This document shows positions 24,938 to 33,683 of a DNA stretch of 64,000 bases, one piece after another. The stretch is from Winogradskyella marina (GTDB lineage Bacteria > Bacteroidota > Bacteroidia > Flavobacteriales > Flavobacteriaceae): contig NZ_JADOET010000011.1 of NCBI RefSeq assembly GCF_015645385.1, positions 62,001 through 126,000 of the forward strand, given 5' to 3'. The notes below the pieces were generated by a model. It was not told the DNA's origin. It was given only the letters and a program-made list of their open reading frames with translations, and made no database searches. A program made the translations under genes and the position numbers. Every line of letters begins with the position of its first letter. Position 1 is the first letter of the stretch.

Positions 24938-25876
24938 TTATTTGGCTTTAGGGCTAATAATTTCTACATTCTGAAAAGCAATTGCGCCACGAATAATTCC
25001 AGAGATTACATTGTGTATTGCATCTATAATTTGCATTTTTAATTCACTTTTATGATAAATAATACTCACTTCTCTAGCAGGAGAAGGTTCTTTAAAGTGT
25101 CTTAAATTAGGGCCTAATTTTTCTATGGTATCTAAAGTGTGTAAATAGGGAAGTAGTGTCATGCCCATACCTTCATTAGATAATTTTATTAAGGTTTCTA
25201 TACTACCACTTTCAAGTTGAAAGTTTTCATCTGTCTGATCTTTAAAGCTTTTACATAAGTTTATAACGCCATCTCTAAAGCAATGACCGTCTTCTAAAAG
25301 TAACATGTCGTCAATGCTTAAATCAGAAACTTCAATGGTTTTTTTATCGTTTAATCTATGATTGTCAGGAATGTAAGCTACAAAAGGTTCGAAATATAGA
25401 ACGCGTTCCTTTATATTATCGCTCTCTAAAGGGGTTGCAGCAATTGCTGCATCAAGGTGACCATCACTAAGTCGTGCTAAAATTTCCTCAGTTGTTAATT
25501 CTTCAATTTTTAATTTAACTTTTGGATATTTTTTAATAAAAGTCTTCAAAAACATTGGTAAAAGGGTTGGCATAATGGTTGGGATAATTCCCAATCGGAA
25601 CTCACCGCCAATAAATCCTTTTTGCTGATCTACAATATCTTGAATTCTATCTGCTTCATTTACAATATTTCTAGCTTGATACACTATTTTTCGACCAACG
25701 TCCGTAAGCTCTATTGGCTTTTTTCCGCGATCAAAAATAACGATGTCTAATTCGTCTTCTAATTTCTGAATTTGTGTACTTAGCGTAGGTTGGGTTACAA
25801 AGCATTTTTCGGCTGCTTTAGTGAAATTTTTATGTTCTGCTATAGCTAAAGCATATTTAAGTTGAGTAATAGTCAT
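24938..25876 (-). CDS. oxyR: hydrogen-peroxide-inducible genes activator (OxyR)
   Basis: A 312-residue LysR-type regulator with an N-terminal helix-turn-helix (FTKAAEKCFVTQPTLSTQIQKLE). The redox cysteines of OxyR are exactly placed: C199 in DGHCF and C208 in INLCK, eight residues between them. Oxidation by H2O2 would switch it on to activate peroxide defence genes. It is divergent from dps, its classical target. Repeated CTAT motifs (25892, 25909, 25922) lie in the shared region. Confidence 0.95.
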   Translation of the reverse strand: MTITQLKYALAIAEHKNFTKAAEKCFVTQPTLSTQIQKLEDELDIVIFDRGKKPIELTDVGRKIVYQARNIVNEADRIQDIVDQQKGFIGGEFRLGIIPTIMPTLLPMFLKTFIKKYPKVKLKIEELTTEEILARLSDGHLDAAIAATPLESDNIKERVLYFEPFVAYIPDNHRLNDKKTIEVSDLSIDDMLLLEDGHCFRDGVINLCKSFKDQTDENFQLESGSIETLIKLSNEGMGMTLLPYLHTLDTIEKLGPNLRHFKEPSPAREVSIIYHKSELKMQIIDAIHNVISGIIRGAIAFQNVEIISPKAK

Positions 25877-25949
25877 AGGTATTCATTTAGACTATAAAAG
25901 TATAAAAACTATTCATGAAAACTATGATAAATAACACTTATTTGAGTCG

Positions 25950-25957
25950 TAAATTTG
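25950..25957 (+). promoter_or_regulatory. dps -7 box in the oxyR-dps intergenic region
   Basis: TAAATTTG is an exact TAnnTTTG match. No TTG occurs 17-23 bases upstream; instead three CTAT motifs lie at 25892-25925. An activator-dependent promoter is therefore plausible, in keeping with OxyR control (inference). The box includes the possible TTG start at 25955, so translation begins at the ATG at 25979. Confidence 0.6.
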
Positions 25958-25978
25958 TTTAAACAAAAATCAAAGATT

Positions 25979-26458
25979 ATGAAACTAAATAGCATAGGTT
26001 TAGATACCGTAAAAACAAAAGGATTAGCTGATGAATTAAATCAGTTATTAGCAAACTTTCAATTGTATTACCAAAACTTAAGAGGTATACATTGGAATAT
26101 TAAAGGACGTGGATTTTTTGATCTTCATGTAAAGTTCGAAGAGTTATATACAGATGCCAACTTAAAAGTAGATGAAATTGCTGAGCGTATTTTAACATTA
26201 GGTGAAACTCCGTTACATACGTTTGAAGATTACACAAAAGCAGCTAAGGTTCCCGTTGGAAAAAATATTTCGAAAGATGAAAAAGCAGTTGAATTGATTG
26301 TTGATTCTCTTGCGGAATTATTAAAAATGGAGCGTTCTATTTTAGAAGCAGCTGGTGATGCGAATGATGAAGGTACCAATTCTATGATGAGTGATTTTAT
26401 TACCGAACAAGAAAAAACGGTTTGGATGATGAAAGCTTGGTTGGGTGAAACCGTTTAA
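25979..26458 (+). CDS. dps: Dps-family DNA-binding ferritin-like protein
   Basis: A 159-residue protein when started at the ATG at 25979 (MKLNSIGLDTVKTK). The ferroxidase ligands are in HWNIKGRGFFDLHVKFEELYTDANLKVDEIAE: the first His, the DLHVKFEELY Asp and the later Glu. Dps forms a 12-subunit shell that oxidises Fe(II) with H2O2 and protects DNA. The divergent OxyR gene fits regulation by peroxide. A terminator follows at 26481-26510. Confidence 0.93.
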   Translation: MKLNSIGLDTVKTKGLADELNQLLANFQLYYQNLRGIHWNIKGRGFFDLHVKFEELYTDANLKVDEIAERILTLGETPLHTFEDYTKAAKVPVGKNISKDEKAVELIVDSLAELLKMERSILEAAGDANDEGTNSMMSDFITEQEKTVWMMKAWLGETV

Positions 26459-26480
26459 GACTGATATAATTTTATATATA

Positions 26481-26510
26481 AAAAAGACTGCTCGAGAGCA
26501 GTCTTTTTTT
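26481..26510. terminator. bidirectional hairpin terminator after dps
   Basis: AAAAGACTGCTC (from 26482) pairs with GAGCAGTCTTTT (from 26496) with a two-base apical gap. T-runs are usable on both strands, serving dps and the DUF2141 gene. Confidence 0.85.
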
Positions 26511-26534
26511 GTTTCAATTGATGTGTATTCTATT

Positions 26535-26957
26535 CTAAAAACGAATGTTCAAGTCTAAATCTTTATCTTCAACTTTAAATTTAGCCTCATCGTAATTTGG
26601 TGGTCCAAAAGACATGACGTTATTAGAAATCCCGTAAGATTCTAATGGCATTCCGTTGTCTTCAAAGTCCATACGTTTATTGTCATTGGCATCGTGCATT
26701 GTCATTATTGCATACTCTCCTGGCAGAACGTTTTTAAACCTAATGGTTACTTTTCCGTCTTTTATTTCTGTTTCGGCATCCTTAATTCCTTTTCCTTTCA
26801 TAAAGGTTTTTGAAGTGTGTAAAGACGTAAGTACTTTTCCGTTATCGTTTTTTACGTTATCTATAGTTACGGTAATTGTAATGCCTTTATCTTCTACTTG
26901 AGAGAACCCAAATAGTGATGTTAATACGATTGCGAATGTGAAGATTAATGTTTTCAT
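26535..26957 (-). CDS. DUF2141-family exported protein
   Basis: A 140-residue protein with a signal peptide ending in GFSQ (about residue 20). A beta-sandwich domain follows with the DUF2141 pattern: ITVTIDNVKNDNGKVLTSLH and FKNVLPGEYAIMTMHDANDNKRMD. The acidic DANDNKRMD loop may bind calcium. Common in Bacteroidota; function unknown. Confidence 0.85.
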   Translation of the reverse strand: MKTLIFTFAIVLTSLFGFSQVEDKGITITVTIDNVKNDNGKVLTSLHTSKTFMKGKGIKDAETEIKDGKVTIRFKNVLPGEYAIMTMHDANDNKRMDFEDNGMPLESYGISNNVMSFGPPNYDEAKFKVEDKDLDLNIRF

Positions 26958-27408
26958 AATAATAAGTTTTTAATGGTTATTGTAAAACTGTTCTTTTTTG
27001 TTGATGATTCAAATATCTAATAAAACAACAAGATTTAATATTTGTAATTACTGTACTGTAGTATTATGTGGATGAGTTGTGCTTAAGCTGGAAAGTTGAA
27101 GTTGGAAGCTTGAAGAGATAGATGAATTCACATGGTAATCTTTCTGGTGATTTATTGACCACGTGAATATTTATACAAAGTTTCACAAAGAAGGCGCGAA
27201 GATACACGGATAAATTTGACTATTAGTGAATTTTTGGTATCACAATAATGTATTTAGTAATCTAGAATAAAGACTTTTATAGCGTAATATATTTAAGTGC
27301 CTTTAGGCACGAGATGTTGGTAATAGTAAATCGTTGAGCTTGGTTTTGTGCCTTTTGGTACAACATATGGAATGTATAAAAACAAAACCATTTAGATTGA
27401 AAACATAA
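26958..27408. other. 451-base gap holding repeat remnants only
   Basis: No credible gene. It contains a degenerate GTTGAAGTTGGAAGCTTGAAG-type tract (about 27094-27114), a weak CACAAAGAAGGCGCGAAG element (27184-27201) and the two-hairpin element at 27297-27363. The DUF2141 promoter must lie near its right-hand start, but I found no exact box. Confidence 0.5.
27297..27363. repeat. REP-like element with two hairpins
   Basis: GTGCCTTTAGGCAC (27297-27310) is a perfect palindromic hairpin. After a GAGATGTTGGTAATAG segment, TTGTGCC-TTTT-GGTACAA (27346-27363) forms a second hairpin with one G-U pair. Two related hairpins separated by a fixed spacer resemble REP-type palindromic units mobilised by RAYT/IS200-type enzymes. 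No such enzyme is in this window. Confidence 0.4.
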
Positions 27409-28740
27409 TTAAAGAAGTCCTCTAGCCTTAATTTCCAAATACTTATTAATGGTATTAACGGTTAAGTTTTCTGGTGCTGTTAAAATGGACTGAATGCCGT
27501 GTTTTTGAAGTTCTTTTACCATCAATCGTTTTTCAAAAGCAAATTTTTCTGCTATGGTTTTATGGTAAATAGATTGCAGGTCTTCAGCGTTTTCATTTAA
27601 GATCGTATCTAATTCTGTATTCTCGAACAACACCACAACAAGCATGTGTTTTTTAGAGATTGCTTGTAAGTATGGCATTTGTCGTTTTAAAGCGCTAATA
27701 TGTTCAAAATTGGTATAGAGTAGAAGGAGACTACGATGGGTTACTTTTCGTTTTAATTGCGCGTAAAGCAAACCAAAATCACTATCGTTAAACTGTGTAT
27801 CTATGTTGTATAAGTTTTCTAAAATCCGATTGAGGTAGGTTAACTTTTGAATTGCAGGTAAGAAGGATTCTATCTTTTTTGAAAAGGAAATCATACCTAC
27901 TTTATCATGTTTTTTTAAAGCGACATTACTAAATGCTAAAGTTGAATTAATAGCATAATCTAAGAGTTTTAAACCGTTAAACGGCATTTTCATTATTCTG
28001 CCAGTATCAATGATAGAGTAGATGGGTTGCGATTTTTCATCTTGATATTGATTCACCATTAATTGTGCACGCTTCGCTGTAGCTTTCCAATTTACAGTTC
28101 TAAAATCGTCACCTTGTACGTATTCTTTTATTTGTTCAAATTCTGAAGTATTACCGATACGTCTTATTTTTTTTAAACCAAACTCCGTTAATGAATTACT
28201 GATCGCTAGAAAATCGTATTTCTGCATTTGAATAATGGAAGGATACACCATTACCATTTGCTGGTTTTGAAACTGATACCTTCGCTTTACGATTTTGAGA
28301 ATAGAAGACACAAAAATATTAAGGTGACCAAAATAATATTCGCCACGATCTACAGGTCTTACTAAATAATCGAAATCATGATTTTCATTTGGATTTAAAG
28401 TTGTTTGGTAAAGAAAATCGCGTTTCTGAAATTGTACAGGCAACTCATCAATAACATCAATATAGGTCTTAAAACCATATTTGTTAGTAATTGTTATTGG
28501 CACAGGATTATTATCACTATTAGAAAATTTATCGGGTAAAATTCGTCTAGCTTGTAAAGCGTTTTTTGGTTGATAGAGTAGAAGTAAATCAACTAATAAA
28601 AGTACAGCAATGATTATTGTAACAATCCACGCGATTGAAAACAACGTAGGCATCCAATACGACAAAAGAAAGCATACAGAAGCCACAGCTAAATATATAT
28701 AGAGCTGTTTGTGTATGTATAATGATTTTATGAATTTCAT
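27409..28740 (-). CDS. DUF58-domain membrane protein (MoxR cluster)
   Basis: A 443-residue protein with two N-terminal membrane helices (about 13-55), then a beta-rich region and the DUF58 core. The core includes GDDFRTVNWKATAKRAQLMVNQY (about 214-236) and IIDTGRIM, which resembles the metal site of von Willebrand A domains (DxxxS variant). In other bacteria DUF58 and MoxR proteins work together in protein maturation or envelope integrity. It is the last gene of the operon running from 33648. Confidence 0.88.
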   Translation of the reverse strand: MKFIKSLYIHKQLYIYLAVASVCFLLSYWMPTLFSIAWIVTIIIAVLLLVDLLLLYQPKNALQARRILPDKFSNSDNNPVPITITNKYGFKTYIDVIDELPVQFQKRDFLYQTTLNPNENHDFDYLVRPVDRGEYYFGHLNIFVSSILKIVKRRYQFQNQQMVMVYPSIIQMQKYDFLAISNSLTEFGLKKIRRIGNTSEFEQIKEYVQGDDFRTVNWKATAKRAQLMVNQYQDEKSQPIYSIIDTGRIMKMPFNGLKLLDYAINSTLAFSNVALKKHDKVGMISFSKKIESFLPAIQKLTYLNRILENLYNIDTQFNDSDFGLLYAQLKRKVTHRSLLLLYTNFEHISALKRQMPYLQAISKKHMLVVVLFENTELDTILNENAEDLQSIYHKTIAEKFAFEKRLMVKELQKHGIQSILTAPENLTVNTINKYLEIKARGLL

Positions 28741-28752
28741 TTTCCTTTAATT

Positions 28753-28778
28753 TCTCGCAAAGACGCTAAGACGCAAAG
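28753..28778. repeat. dispersed CGCAAAGACGCTAAGACGCAAAG repeat
   Basis: An intergenic copy of the TCTCGCAAAGACGCTAAG unit, followed by ACGCAAAG. Inverted copies are at 42983-43008 and 62243-62269. This repeat type is widespread between genes in Bacteroidota. Confidence 0.55.
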
Positions 28779-28815
28779 CAGGTTTCTTAATTTTCCTAAT
28801 TCTACATAATACATA

Positions 28816-29814
28816 TTAACGAGGCACTTCAACCGATTGTACAATCATTTCAATCACGTTTTCTGTGGTCATACCTTCCATTTCGCGTTCTGGTGTTAAA
28901 ATGATTCTATGATTTAAGACAGGATTCAACGATTTTTTTACATCTTCCGGAATTACAAAATCACGACCACTAATAGCTGCAAAAGCTTTTGCTGTATTTA
29001 ATATAGCTATGGATGCTCTTGGAGAGCCACCAAGATATAAATGTGGATGATTTCTAGTTTTCGATACAATCTCAGCGATATATTTAATGATTTTTTCTTC
29101 AACAAGAATCGCTTGTGTTTTAGATTTATAATCTTCAAGTGAAGCGGTATTTAAAATAGCATTGATTAAGGTTTGTGGTTTTTCTCCTTTACGCTCGTGA
29201 TGTGATGCTATGATTTTAACTTCATCTTCTAAGCTTGGATAATCTACCTTAATTTTGAAAATAAAGCGGTCTAATTGTGCTTCAGGTAATGCATAGGTTC
29301 CTTCTTGCTCAATTGGGTTTTGAGTGGCCAAAACCATAAATGGATTATCAAATTTATAGGTGAATCCGTCAATCGTTGCTTGGCGTTCTTCCATAGTTTC
29401 AAACAAAGCGGCTTGCGTTTTTGCTGGTGCTCTGTTGATTTCATCAATTAAAACAATATTTGAGAAAATAGGCCCTTTTTTAAATTCAAATTCAGACGAT
29501 TTCATATTTAAAACCGATGTTCCTAAAACATCACTAGGCATTAAATCTGGTGTAAATTGAATACGACTGAACTCAGTTTTTAAAACCTTTGCAAACAGTT
29601 TAGCCGTTACTGTTTTAGCAATACCAGGAACACCTTCAATTAAGACGTGTCCGTCTGCTAATAAGGCTACGATAAGTAATTCTACAAAATTATCTTGTCC
29701 GATAATGACTTTTCTCAATTCGACTTTAATGCTTTCTACAGCCTTTTTTAAGTCCTCTAATTGAATTCTATTATCAAAATTTAAGTCGTCATTTACTGCT
29801 TCGTTGTCTTCCAT
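28816..29814 (-). CDS. MoxR-family AAA+ ATPase
   Basis: A 332-residue ATPase with Walker A at 61-68 (GVPGIAKT), Walker B at 121-125 (VLIDE) and the MoxR signature NRAPAKTQAALFETMEE (127-143) and sensor region ATQNPIEQEGTYALPEAQLDR. MoxR proteins act as chaperones that mature or activate partner complexes. It overlaps the preceding DUF4350 gene by 22 bases and is followed by DUF58, the typical partner. Confidence 0.95.
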   Translation of the reverse strand: MEDNEAVNDDLNFDNRIQLEDLKKAVESIKVELRKVIIGQDNFVELLIVALLADGHVLIEGVPGIAKTVTAKLFAKVLKTEFSRIQFTPDLMPSDVLGTSVLNMKSSEFEFKKGPIFSNIVLIDEINRAPAKTQAALFETMEERQATIDGFTYKFDNPFMVLATQNPIEQEGTYALPEAQLDRFIFKIKVDYPSLEDEVKIIASHHERKGEKPQTLINAILNTASLEDYKSKTQAILVEEKIIKYIAEIVSKTRNHPHLYLGGSPRASIAILNTAKAFAAISGRDFVIPEDVKKSLNPVLNHRIILTPEREMEGMTTENVIEMIVQSVEVPR

Positions 29815-31019
29815 TGGTTATGGGATTTAAATTGTTCTATTAAGGTGTTTAACCTTTCTAATTCTGTACTATTGATTTCGTTTTTATGATTCAAACTTTT
29901 AATTAAGTTGAATAACGTCTGTGTATCTTCAAGCGAATTATTACTTCTTGCTGCTAAATTGTTTATAAAACTGGTGTTTATTTCAGCCGTTGAAAGATGT
30001 AAGGTGTTTCTAATATACTCTGAAAAATGATGAATTTTGTGTTGTGAAATCTCTTTGTGCTTTCCACTTTCATAATACATATTGGCAATCGTTCTTGTGA
30101 AATCTACCGTTTGGTTTTTCAAAGGATTTACAATTGGAATAGCACGTTGCTTCCGTTTCCCTTCAAAAATAACATAGATTAAAACACCAATGAGCATTAT
30201 ATAATAAGCCCATTTTAAGGATTTAGTATTTAAAAACAGATACATTGGTGAGGTGTAAAATGTCTTTCCTGTTTTGTAATAGGTGTCGACATAAACAGGT
30301 TGTGTTGTATCTATATAAGAAAGAAGTCCGGCTGTATAATCTTGATTTGGTGATTGTAAAATAAAATAGTTGGTAAAGGCTTGTGGAAAGGTGCTAAGTA
30401 TTATTTCTCCATCTCCAAAAGGCTGTTTAATAGTGCTAATTAACGTGTCTTCCATCGGCATGTTTTCGCCTCTATAGGTGTCAATCAGTCCAATAACAGA
30501 AGTATTTAAGGTGTCTATTTTATTAAAATGAAAGAAGGTTGTGGAGCGATCGTACTTGTACGTTTTTTCAGAGTCTAAAGCAGGATTGACAAGCTTTACT
30601 TGGTATTCGTTATTGAAATTATCAAAGGTGTTAACCGAACTTGTATGTAAATTTAAGGTGTCTAATAATTTTTCTTCAAAATCTACAGCTGCTACGACTA
30701 GTGTATTTCCGTTTGAGACCCAATCTAGCACACTATTTAACTCTTCTTTTCCAAAGGAAATTCCTCCGTTATTAAAAAGATAAGTGCCATTAATAGTATT
30801 GTTTTTGAGGTATTCAAAAGGTGGACGATCTACAATAAAGACGGAGTCTGCAACACGTTTTAATTGGTCGTTAAACACATAGGTACCAAACGGAATTTTG
30901 TGATGCGTAGCATACGATGGAAACCAATTTACAGCCTTCGGTTTGTTCATTTCTAGAACAACGATAGCCAAAATAGTTAGTGCTACAAGTGCGATATATA
31001 GTTTGCCTTTTTTACTCAA
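29793..31019 (-). CDS. DUF4350-domain membrane protein
   Basis: A 408-residue protein with a membrane helix near the N-terminus (about 7-24). It has a periplasmic alpha/beta domain typical of DUF4350, including FNNGGISFGKEELNSVLDWVSNGNTLVV (about 82-109). A second helix lies at about 264-282 and a cytoplasmic tail follows. It overlaps MoxR (22 bases) and DUF4129 (4 bases, ATGA), so the genes are translationally coupled. Function unknown; part of the conserved MoxR cluster. Confidence 0.82.
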   Translation of the reverse strand: MSKKGKLYIALVALTILAIVVLEMNKPKAVNWFPSYATHHKIPFGTYVFNDQLKRVADSVFIVDRPPFEYLKNNTINGTYLFNNGGISFGKEELNSVLDWVSNGNTLVVAAVDFEEKLLDTLNLHTSSVNTFDNFNNEYQVKLVNPALDSEKTYKYDRSTTFFHFNKIDTLNTSVIGLIDTYRGENMPMEDTLISTIKQPFGDGEIILSTFPQAFTNYFILQSPNQDYTAGLLSYIDTTQPVYVDTYYKTGKTFYTSPMYLFLNTKSLKWAYYIMLIGVLIYVIFEGKRKQRAIPIVNPLKNQTVDFTRTIANMYYESGKHKEISQHKIHHFSEYIRNTLHLSTAEINTSFINNLAARSNNSLEDTQTLFNLIKSLNHKNEINSTELERLNTLIEQFKSHNQWKTTKQ

Positions 31020-31750
31020 CGCTTTGTTATGGTATTATTTAGTTGTTCAAAAGGACGTTTTAAGGTTTCAAATTTAAAGGCATCGACAGTAAATTCACCA
31101 TACCAAACGTAATCATAAATTCTAGTGATATTTTTAAAATCAGTTTTTATATGTTCCTTATCAATTTCTTGGATATAGTCTTCATTTGTTTTTTGTGGTT
31201 GCCATGAAATGCTATCACTTTCAGTTAAATATTTTAAGGATAAAAGATAATAATAGCGAATGGCTAATCGGTAATTTTTCTGATTAATAGCTTCATTAAT
31301 TAAAGCTGGAATGTCTTCATTTTTTATAATTTGTTCTTCTTCAGAGAATAAGATTGAACCTTGTTGTTTTGCCTTTGTAATGAGGTTGTTAGAGTTCACT
31401 TTTAAGAAAAACCGGACTAATAAAAAGACTAAAAAGCCTAATAACAAATAGGGTAGAATCTTAAAAACAAAATACAAAAATCCGGATGCTGTACCCACAC
31501 CAAAAATGGCTTCCCAAAACTTTCTAAGTATATTTTGAAACCAACGATACGCTTTGTCTAATATGTTTTCTTCGGGTTCAACTTCTAAATAATTAAAGTC
31601 ATCATCTGCTTTGTAGGCTTCTAATTGGTCTTCTGTGATGTGTTGTTTTTCAACAGAAGTGTCATCGTAATTTACGGGTTGCTCACTTTGTTGCGCAACA
31701 GAAAGTTGCACAAAACAAAAACAAAGAAGAAACAACCTATATACTAACAT
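31016..31750 (-). CDS. DUF4129-domain membrane protein
   Basis: A 244-residue protein with a signal peptide or anchor (about residues 1-19), a membrane helix at about 90-112 and a C-terminal cytoplasmic DUF4129 domain. Its marks are YRLAIRYYYLLSLKYLTESDSISWQPQKTNEDY and the later FEQLN. It overlaps DUF4350 by 4 bases. DUF4129 domains occur next to MoxR/DUF58 or transglutaminase-like genes. Confidence 0.82.
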   Translation of the reverse strand: MLVYRLFLLCFCFVQLSVAQQSEQPVNYDDTSVEKQHITEDQLEAYKADDDFNYLEVEPEENILDKAYRWFQNILRKFWEAIFGVGTASGFLYFVFKILPYLLLGFLVFLLVRFFLKVNSNNLITKAKQQGSILFSEEEQIIKNEDIPALINEAINQKNYRLAIRYYYLLSLKYLTESDSISWQPQKTNEDYIQEIDKEHIKTDFKNITRIYDYVWYGEFTVDAFKFETLKRPFEQLNNTITKR

Positions 31751-32638
31751 TTAGTCTTCTGTTTTTCCAATTTCGCTAATACGATCATAAGTGCCAGTGA
31801 AGTTTACTTTCTCATGTAAATGAAAGTAAATTACTGCTCCCGAAATCATTAAAATAATGTTTAAAATAAACTGAAAGAACGTGTTTAAAACGTTGAGTAA
31901 AACAATAACAGGATCTGTAGACATACTACCTATGTTGGCAGGATCAATTTCACCTGAAAAAATACCAGTACTGATAAGTGTATATATAACAGACGGAAGT
32001 GATAACACCATAATAAGGACGTAATAAATAATTCCTAAAACGATAAAAGCACCGAAAGCAGTCCAAAAATCGGCATTTGCTAAAGTAAAGCTTTGAGTAA
32101 ACGCATCTGAAGTTGATCGCTTTGGTTCAAAAACATAAATGCTAAATACAATAGCCATCGGAATCATAACATAAAGCACAGGAAAGAAGCAAAGCATCAT
32201 TGCAATAATCAGTGTAATTCCTTTTAAAAAACTAAGTCCAAAAAATGGCCAAAACGATTTATAGACATTACTTTTTACTTCTACTGCATCAACGTCACCT
32301 TTATGATCTACATAAGATTTAATGTAAAACAGTACAGCTGCTGCGGTAAGGATATAAGCTGCAATTGCAGAAATAAGATAAATAATGGCAACGCTTATGA
32401 TTACAAAAATGTTGGTTGAGCCTATGCTAGGCTCAGTCATACTTGTAAAATCGAACATGTCGCCTGCGAGATAATTATACGCTGAAAGTGACAACATAAA
32501 TACCACAATTGCAGGACCTGCGATATTGAAAATAGTTTTCATAAACGGCTTAAACTCATTTCTAATAAAGCCAAACGTATCACTTAAAATACTACTAAAA
32601 TCTCTTTGTTTTCTGAATTCAATATAAGGTCTATTCAT
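31751..32638 (-). CDS. multi-pass membrane protein of the MoxR cluster
   Basis: A 295-residue protein with about six membrane helices, an N-terminal cytoplasmic segment (FRKQRDFSSILSDTFGFIRNEFKPF) and no catalytic motif that I can see. It resembles the membrane part of glycerophosphodiesterase-like proteins only in layout. It directly abuts DUF4129 (no gap) and is 2 bases from the SpoIIM-like gene, so it belongs to the same operon. Function unknown. Confidence 0.75.
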   Translation of the reverse strand: MNRPYIEFRKQRDFSSILSDTFGFIRNEFKPFMKTIFNIAGPAIVVFMLSLSAYNYLAGDMFDFTSMTEPSIGSTNIFVIISVAIIYLISAIAAYILTAAAVLFYIKSYVDHKGDVDAVEVKSNVYKSFWPFFGLSFLKGITLIIAMMLCFFPVLYVMIPMAIVFSIYVFEPKRSTSDAFTQSFTLANADFWTAFGAFIVLGIIYYVLIMVLSLPSVIYTLISTGIFSGEIDPANIGSMSTDPVIVLLNVLNTFFQFILNIILMISGAVIYFHLHEKVNFTGTYDRISEIGKTED

Positions 32639-32640
32639 GT

Positions 32641-33648
32641 TTAATGGGTTGGGTTTAGGTTGAGCTCTATAGTATTTTTAGACGCTGTATCTTGTTTTAG
32701 TTTTCTGTTTAATTGAATTGGGTAAATTACGTAGTAAAAAAGGATTAATGCTAGAGAACTGGTAATAATTAATAGGGCAAGCCAATCTGGCATTTCGGTA
32801 TGTCGGGTCACAAAACCTTCTAAAAAGCCAGCAATTATAAAAAATGGGATGGTGCTCATTAAAATTTTTAAGCCATTAATTACACCACGTTTAAAGGATT
32901 CTAGTCGTGGTAAAGTTCCTGTAAATAACATGCCATTGCCCATAACAAGACCAGCACAGCCAGCAATAATAATGACAGATATTTCAATAGTTCCGTGTAT
33001 CCAAATGGTACGTGCAGATTCCCAAAGTAAACCTTGTTCGTAAAAAAAGTACTGAAAACTGCCTAACATAATGCCGTTTTGCATCATTATAAATAAGGTG
33101 CCAACACCTAAAAGGATACCATAACCAAAGGCAAACAACGCTACTTTTATATTATTTAACGTAATACCAAGAAACATGTGGAACTCTCCTTGTTGTTTGT
33201 AAACAGCCATAGGATCGCCTTTTTCTATATTATCTAATGTCATGTTTACATAACCATCTCCAAGAAAAGACCTTACAAAATCGTCTTCGCTAGCGGCAGA
33301 AAAGGCACCAACAATGACAAACAAGGAAAAGGTTAAAAAGGCAATAAGAAGTTCCCGATGATGTTTATAGAACATAGTTGGAAACTCCGTTTTAAAAAAG
33401 GAAATAAGCCTGTTTTTAGGCTCTTTTTTAGTTTTGTAAATACTTTGATGCGCGTTAGATGCCAATTGGTTTAAATAGCGTTCTGTATTGCTATTGGCGT
33501 AAAAGGTTTTAGCGTAACTTAAATGGTCGGTAACTTCAATATAGAGGTCAGAAAGTAAATCGGGATCTATTTGCGTTTTATTTGTAAGAATATTTTCAAA
33601 TTCTAACCATTTGTCTTTATTTTGCTTTACAAAAGCCGCTTCGCGCAT
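32641..33648 (-). CDS. SpoIIM-like (stage II sporulation protein M family) membrane protein
   Basis: A 335-residue protein. The N-terminal 90 residues are soluble (REAAFVKQNKDKWLEFE opens the family), followed by about five membrane helices with MFLGITLNNIKVALFAFGYGILLGVGT and HGTIEISVIIIAGCAGLVMG. Despite its name the family is widespread in non-sporulating bacteria and is usually beside RDD and MoxR genes, as here. It is divergent from the RDD gene with a 35-base shared promoter region. Confidence 0.88.
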   Translation of the reverse strand: MREAAFVKQNKDKWLEFENILTNKTQIDPDLLSDLYIEVTDHLSYAKTFYANSNTERYLNQLASNAHQSIYKTKKEPKNRLISFFKTEFPTMFYKHHRELLIAFLTFSLFVIVGAFSAASEDDFVRSFLGDGYVNMTLDNIEKGDPMAVYKQQGEFHMFLGITLNNIKVALFAFGYGILLGVGTLFIMMQNGIMLGSFQYFFYEQGLLWESARTIWIHGTIEISVIIIAGCAGLVMGNGMLFTGTLPRLESFKRGVINGLKILMSTIPFFIIAGFLEGFVTRHTEMPDWLALLIITSSLALILFYYVIYPIQLNRKLKQDTASKNTIELNLNPTH

Positions 33649-33683
33649 TATATTCCCGTTTAGACTTTCAAAGAAAAGAAAAT

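Noticed and set aside
32641..33648. Sign of sporulation genes (SpoIIM)
   Set aside because: SpoIIM-like proteins are widespread in non-sporulating bacteria, and no other sporulation gene is present.
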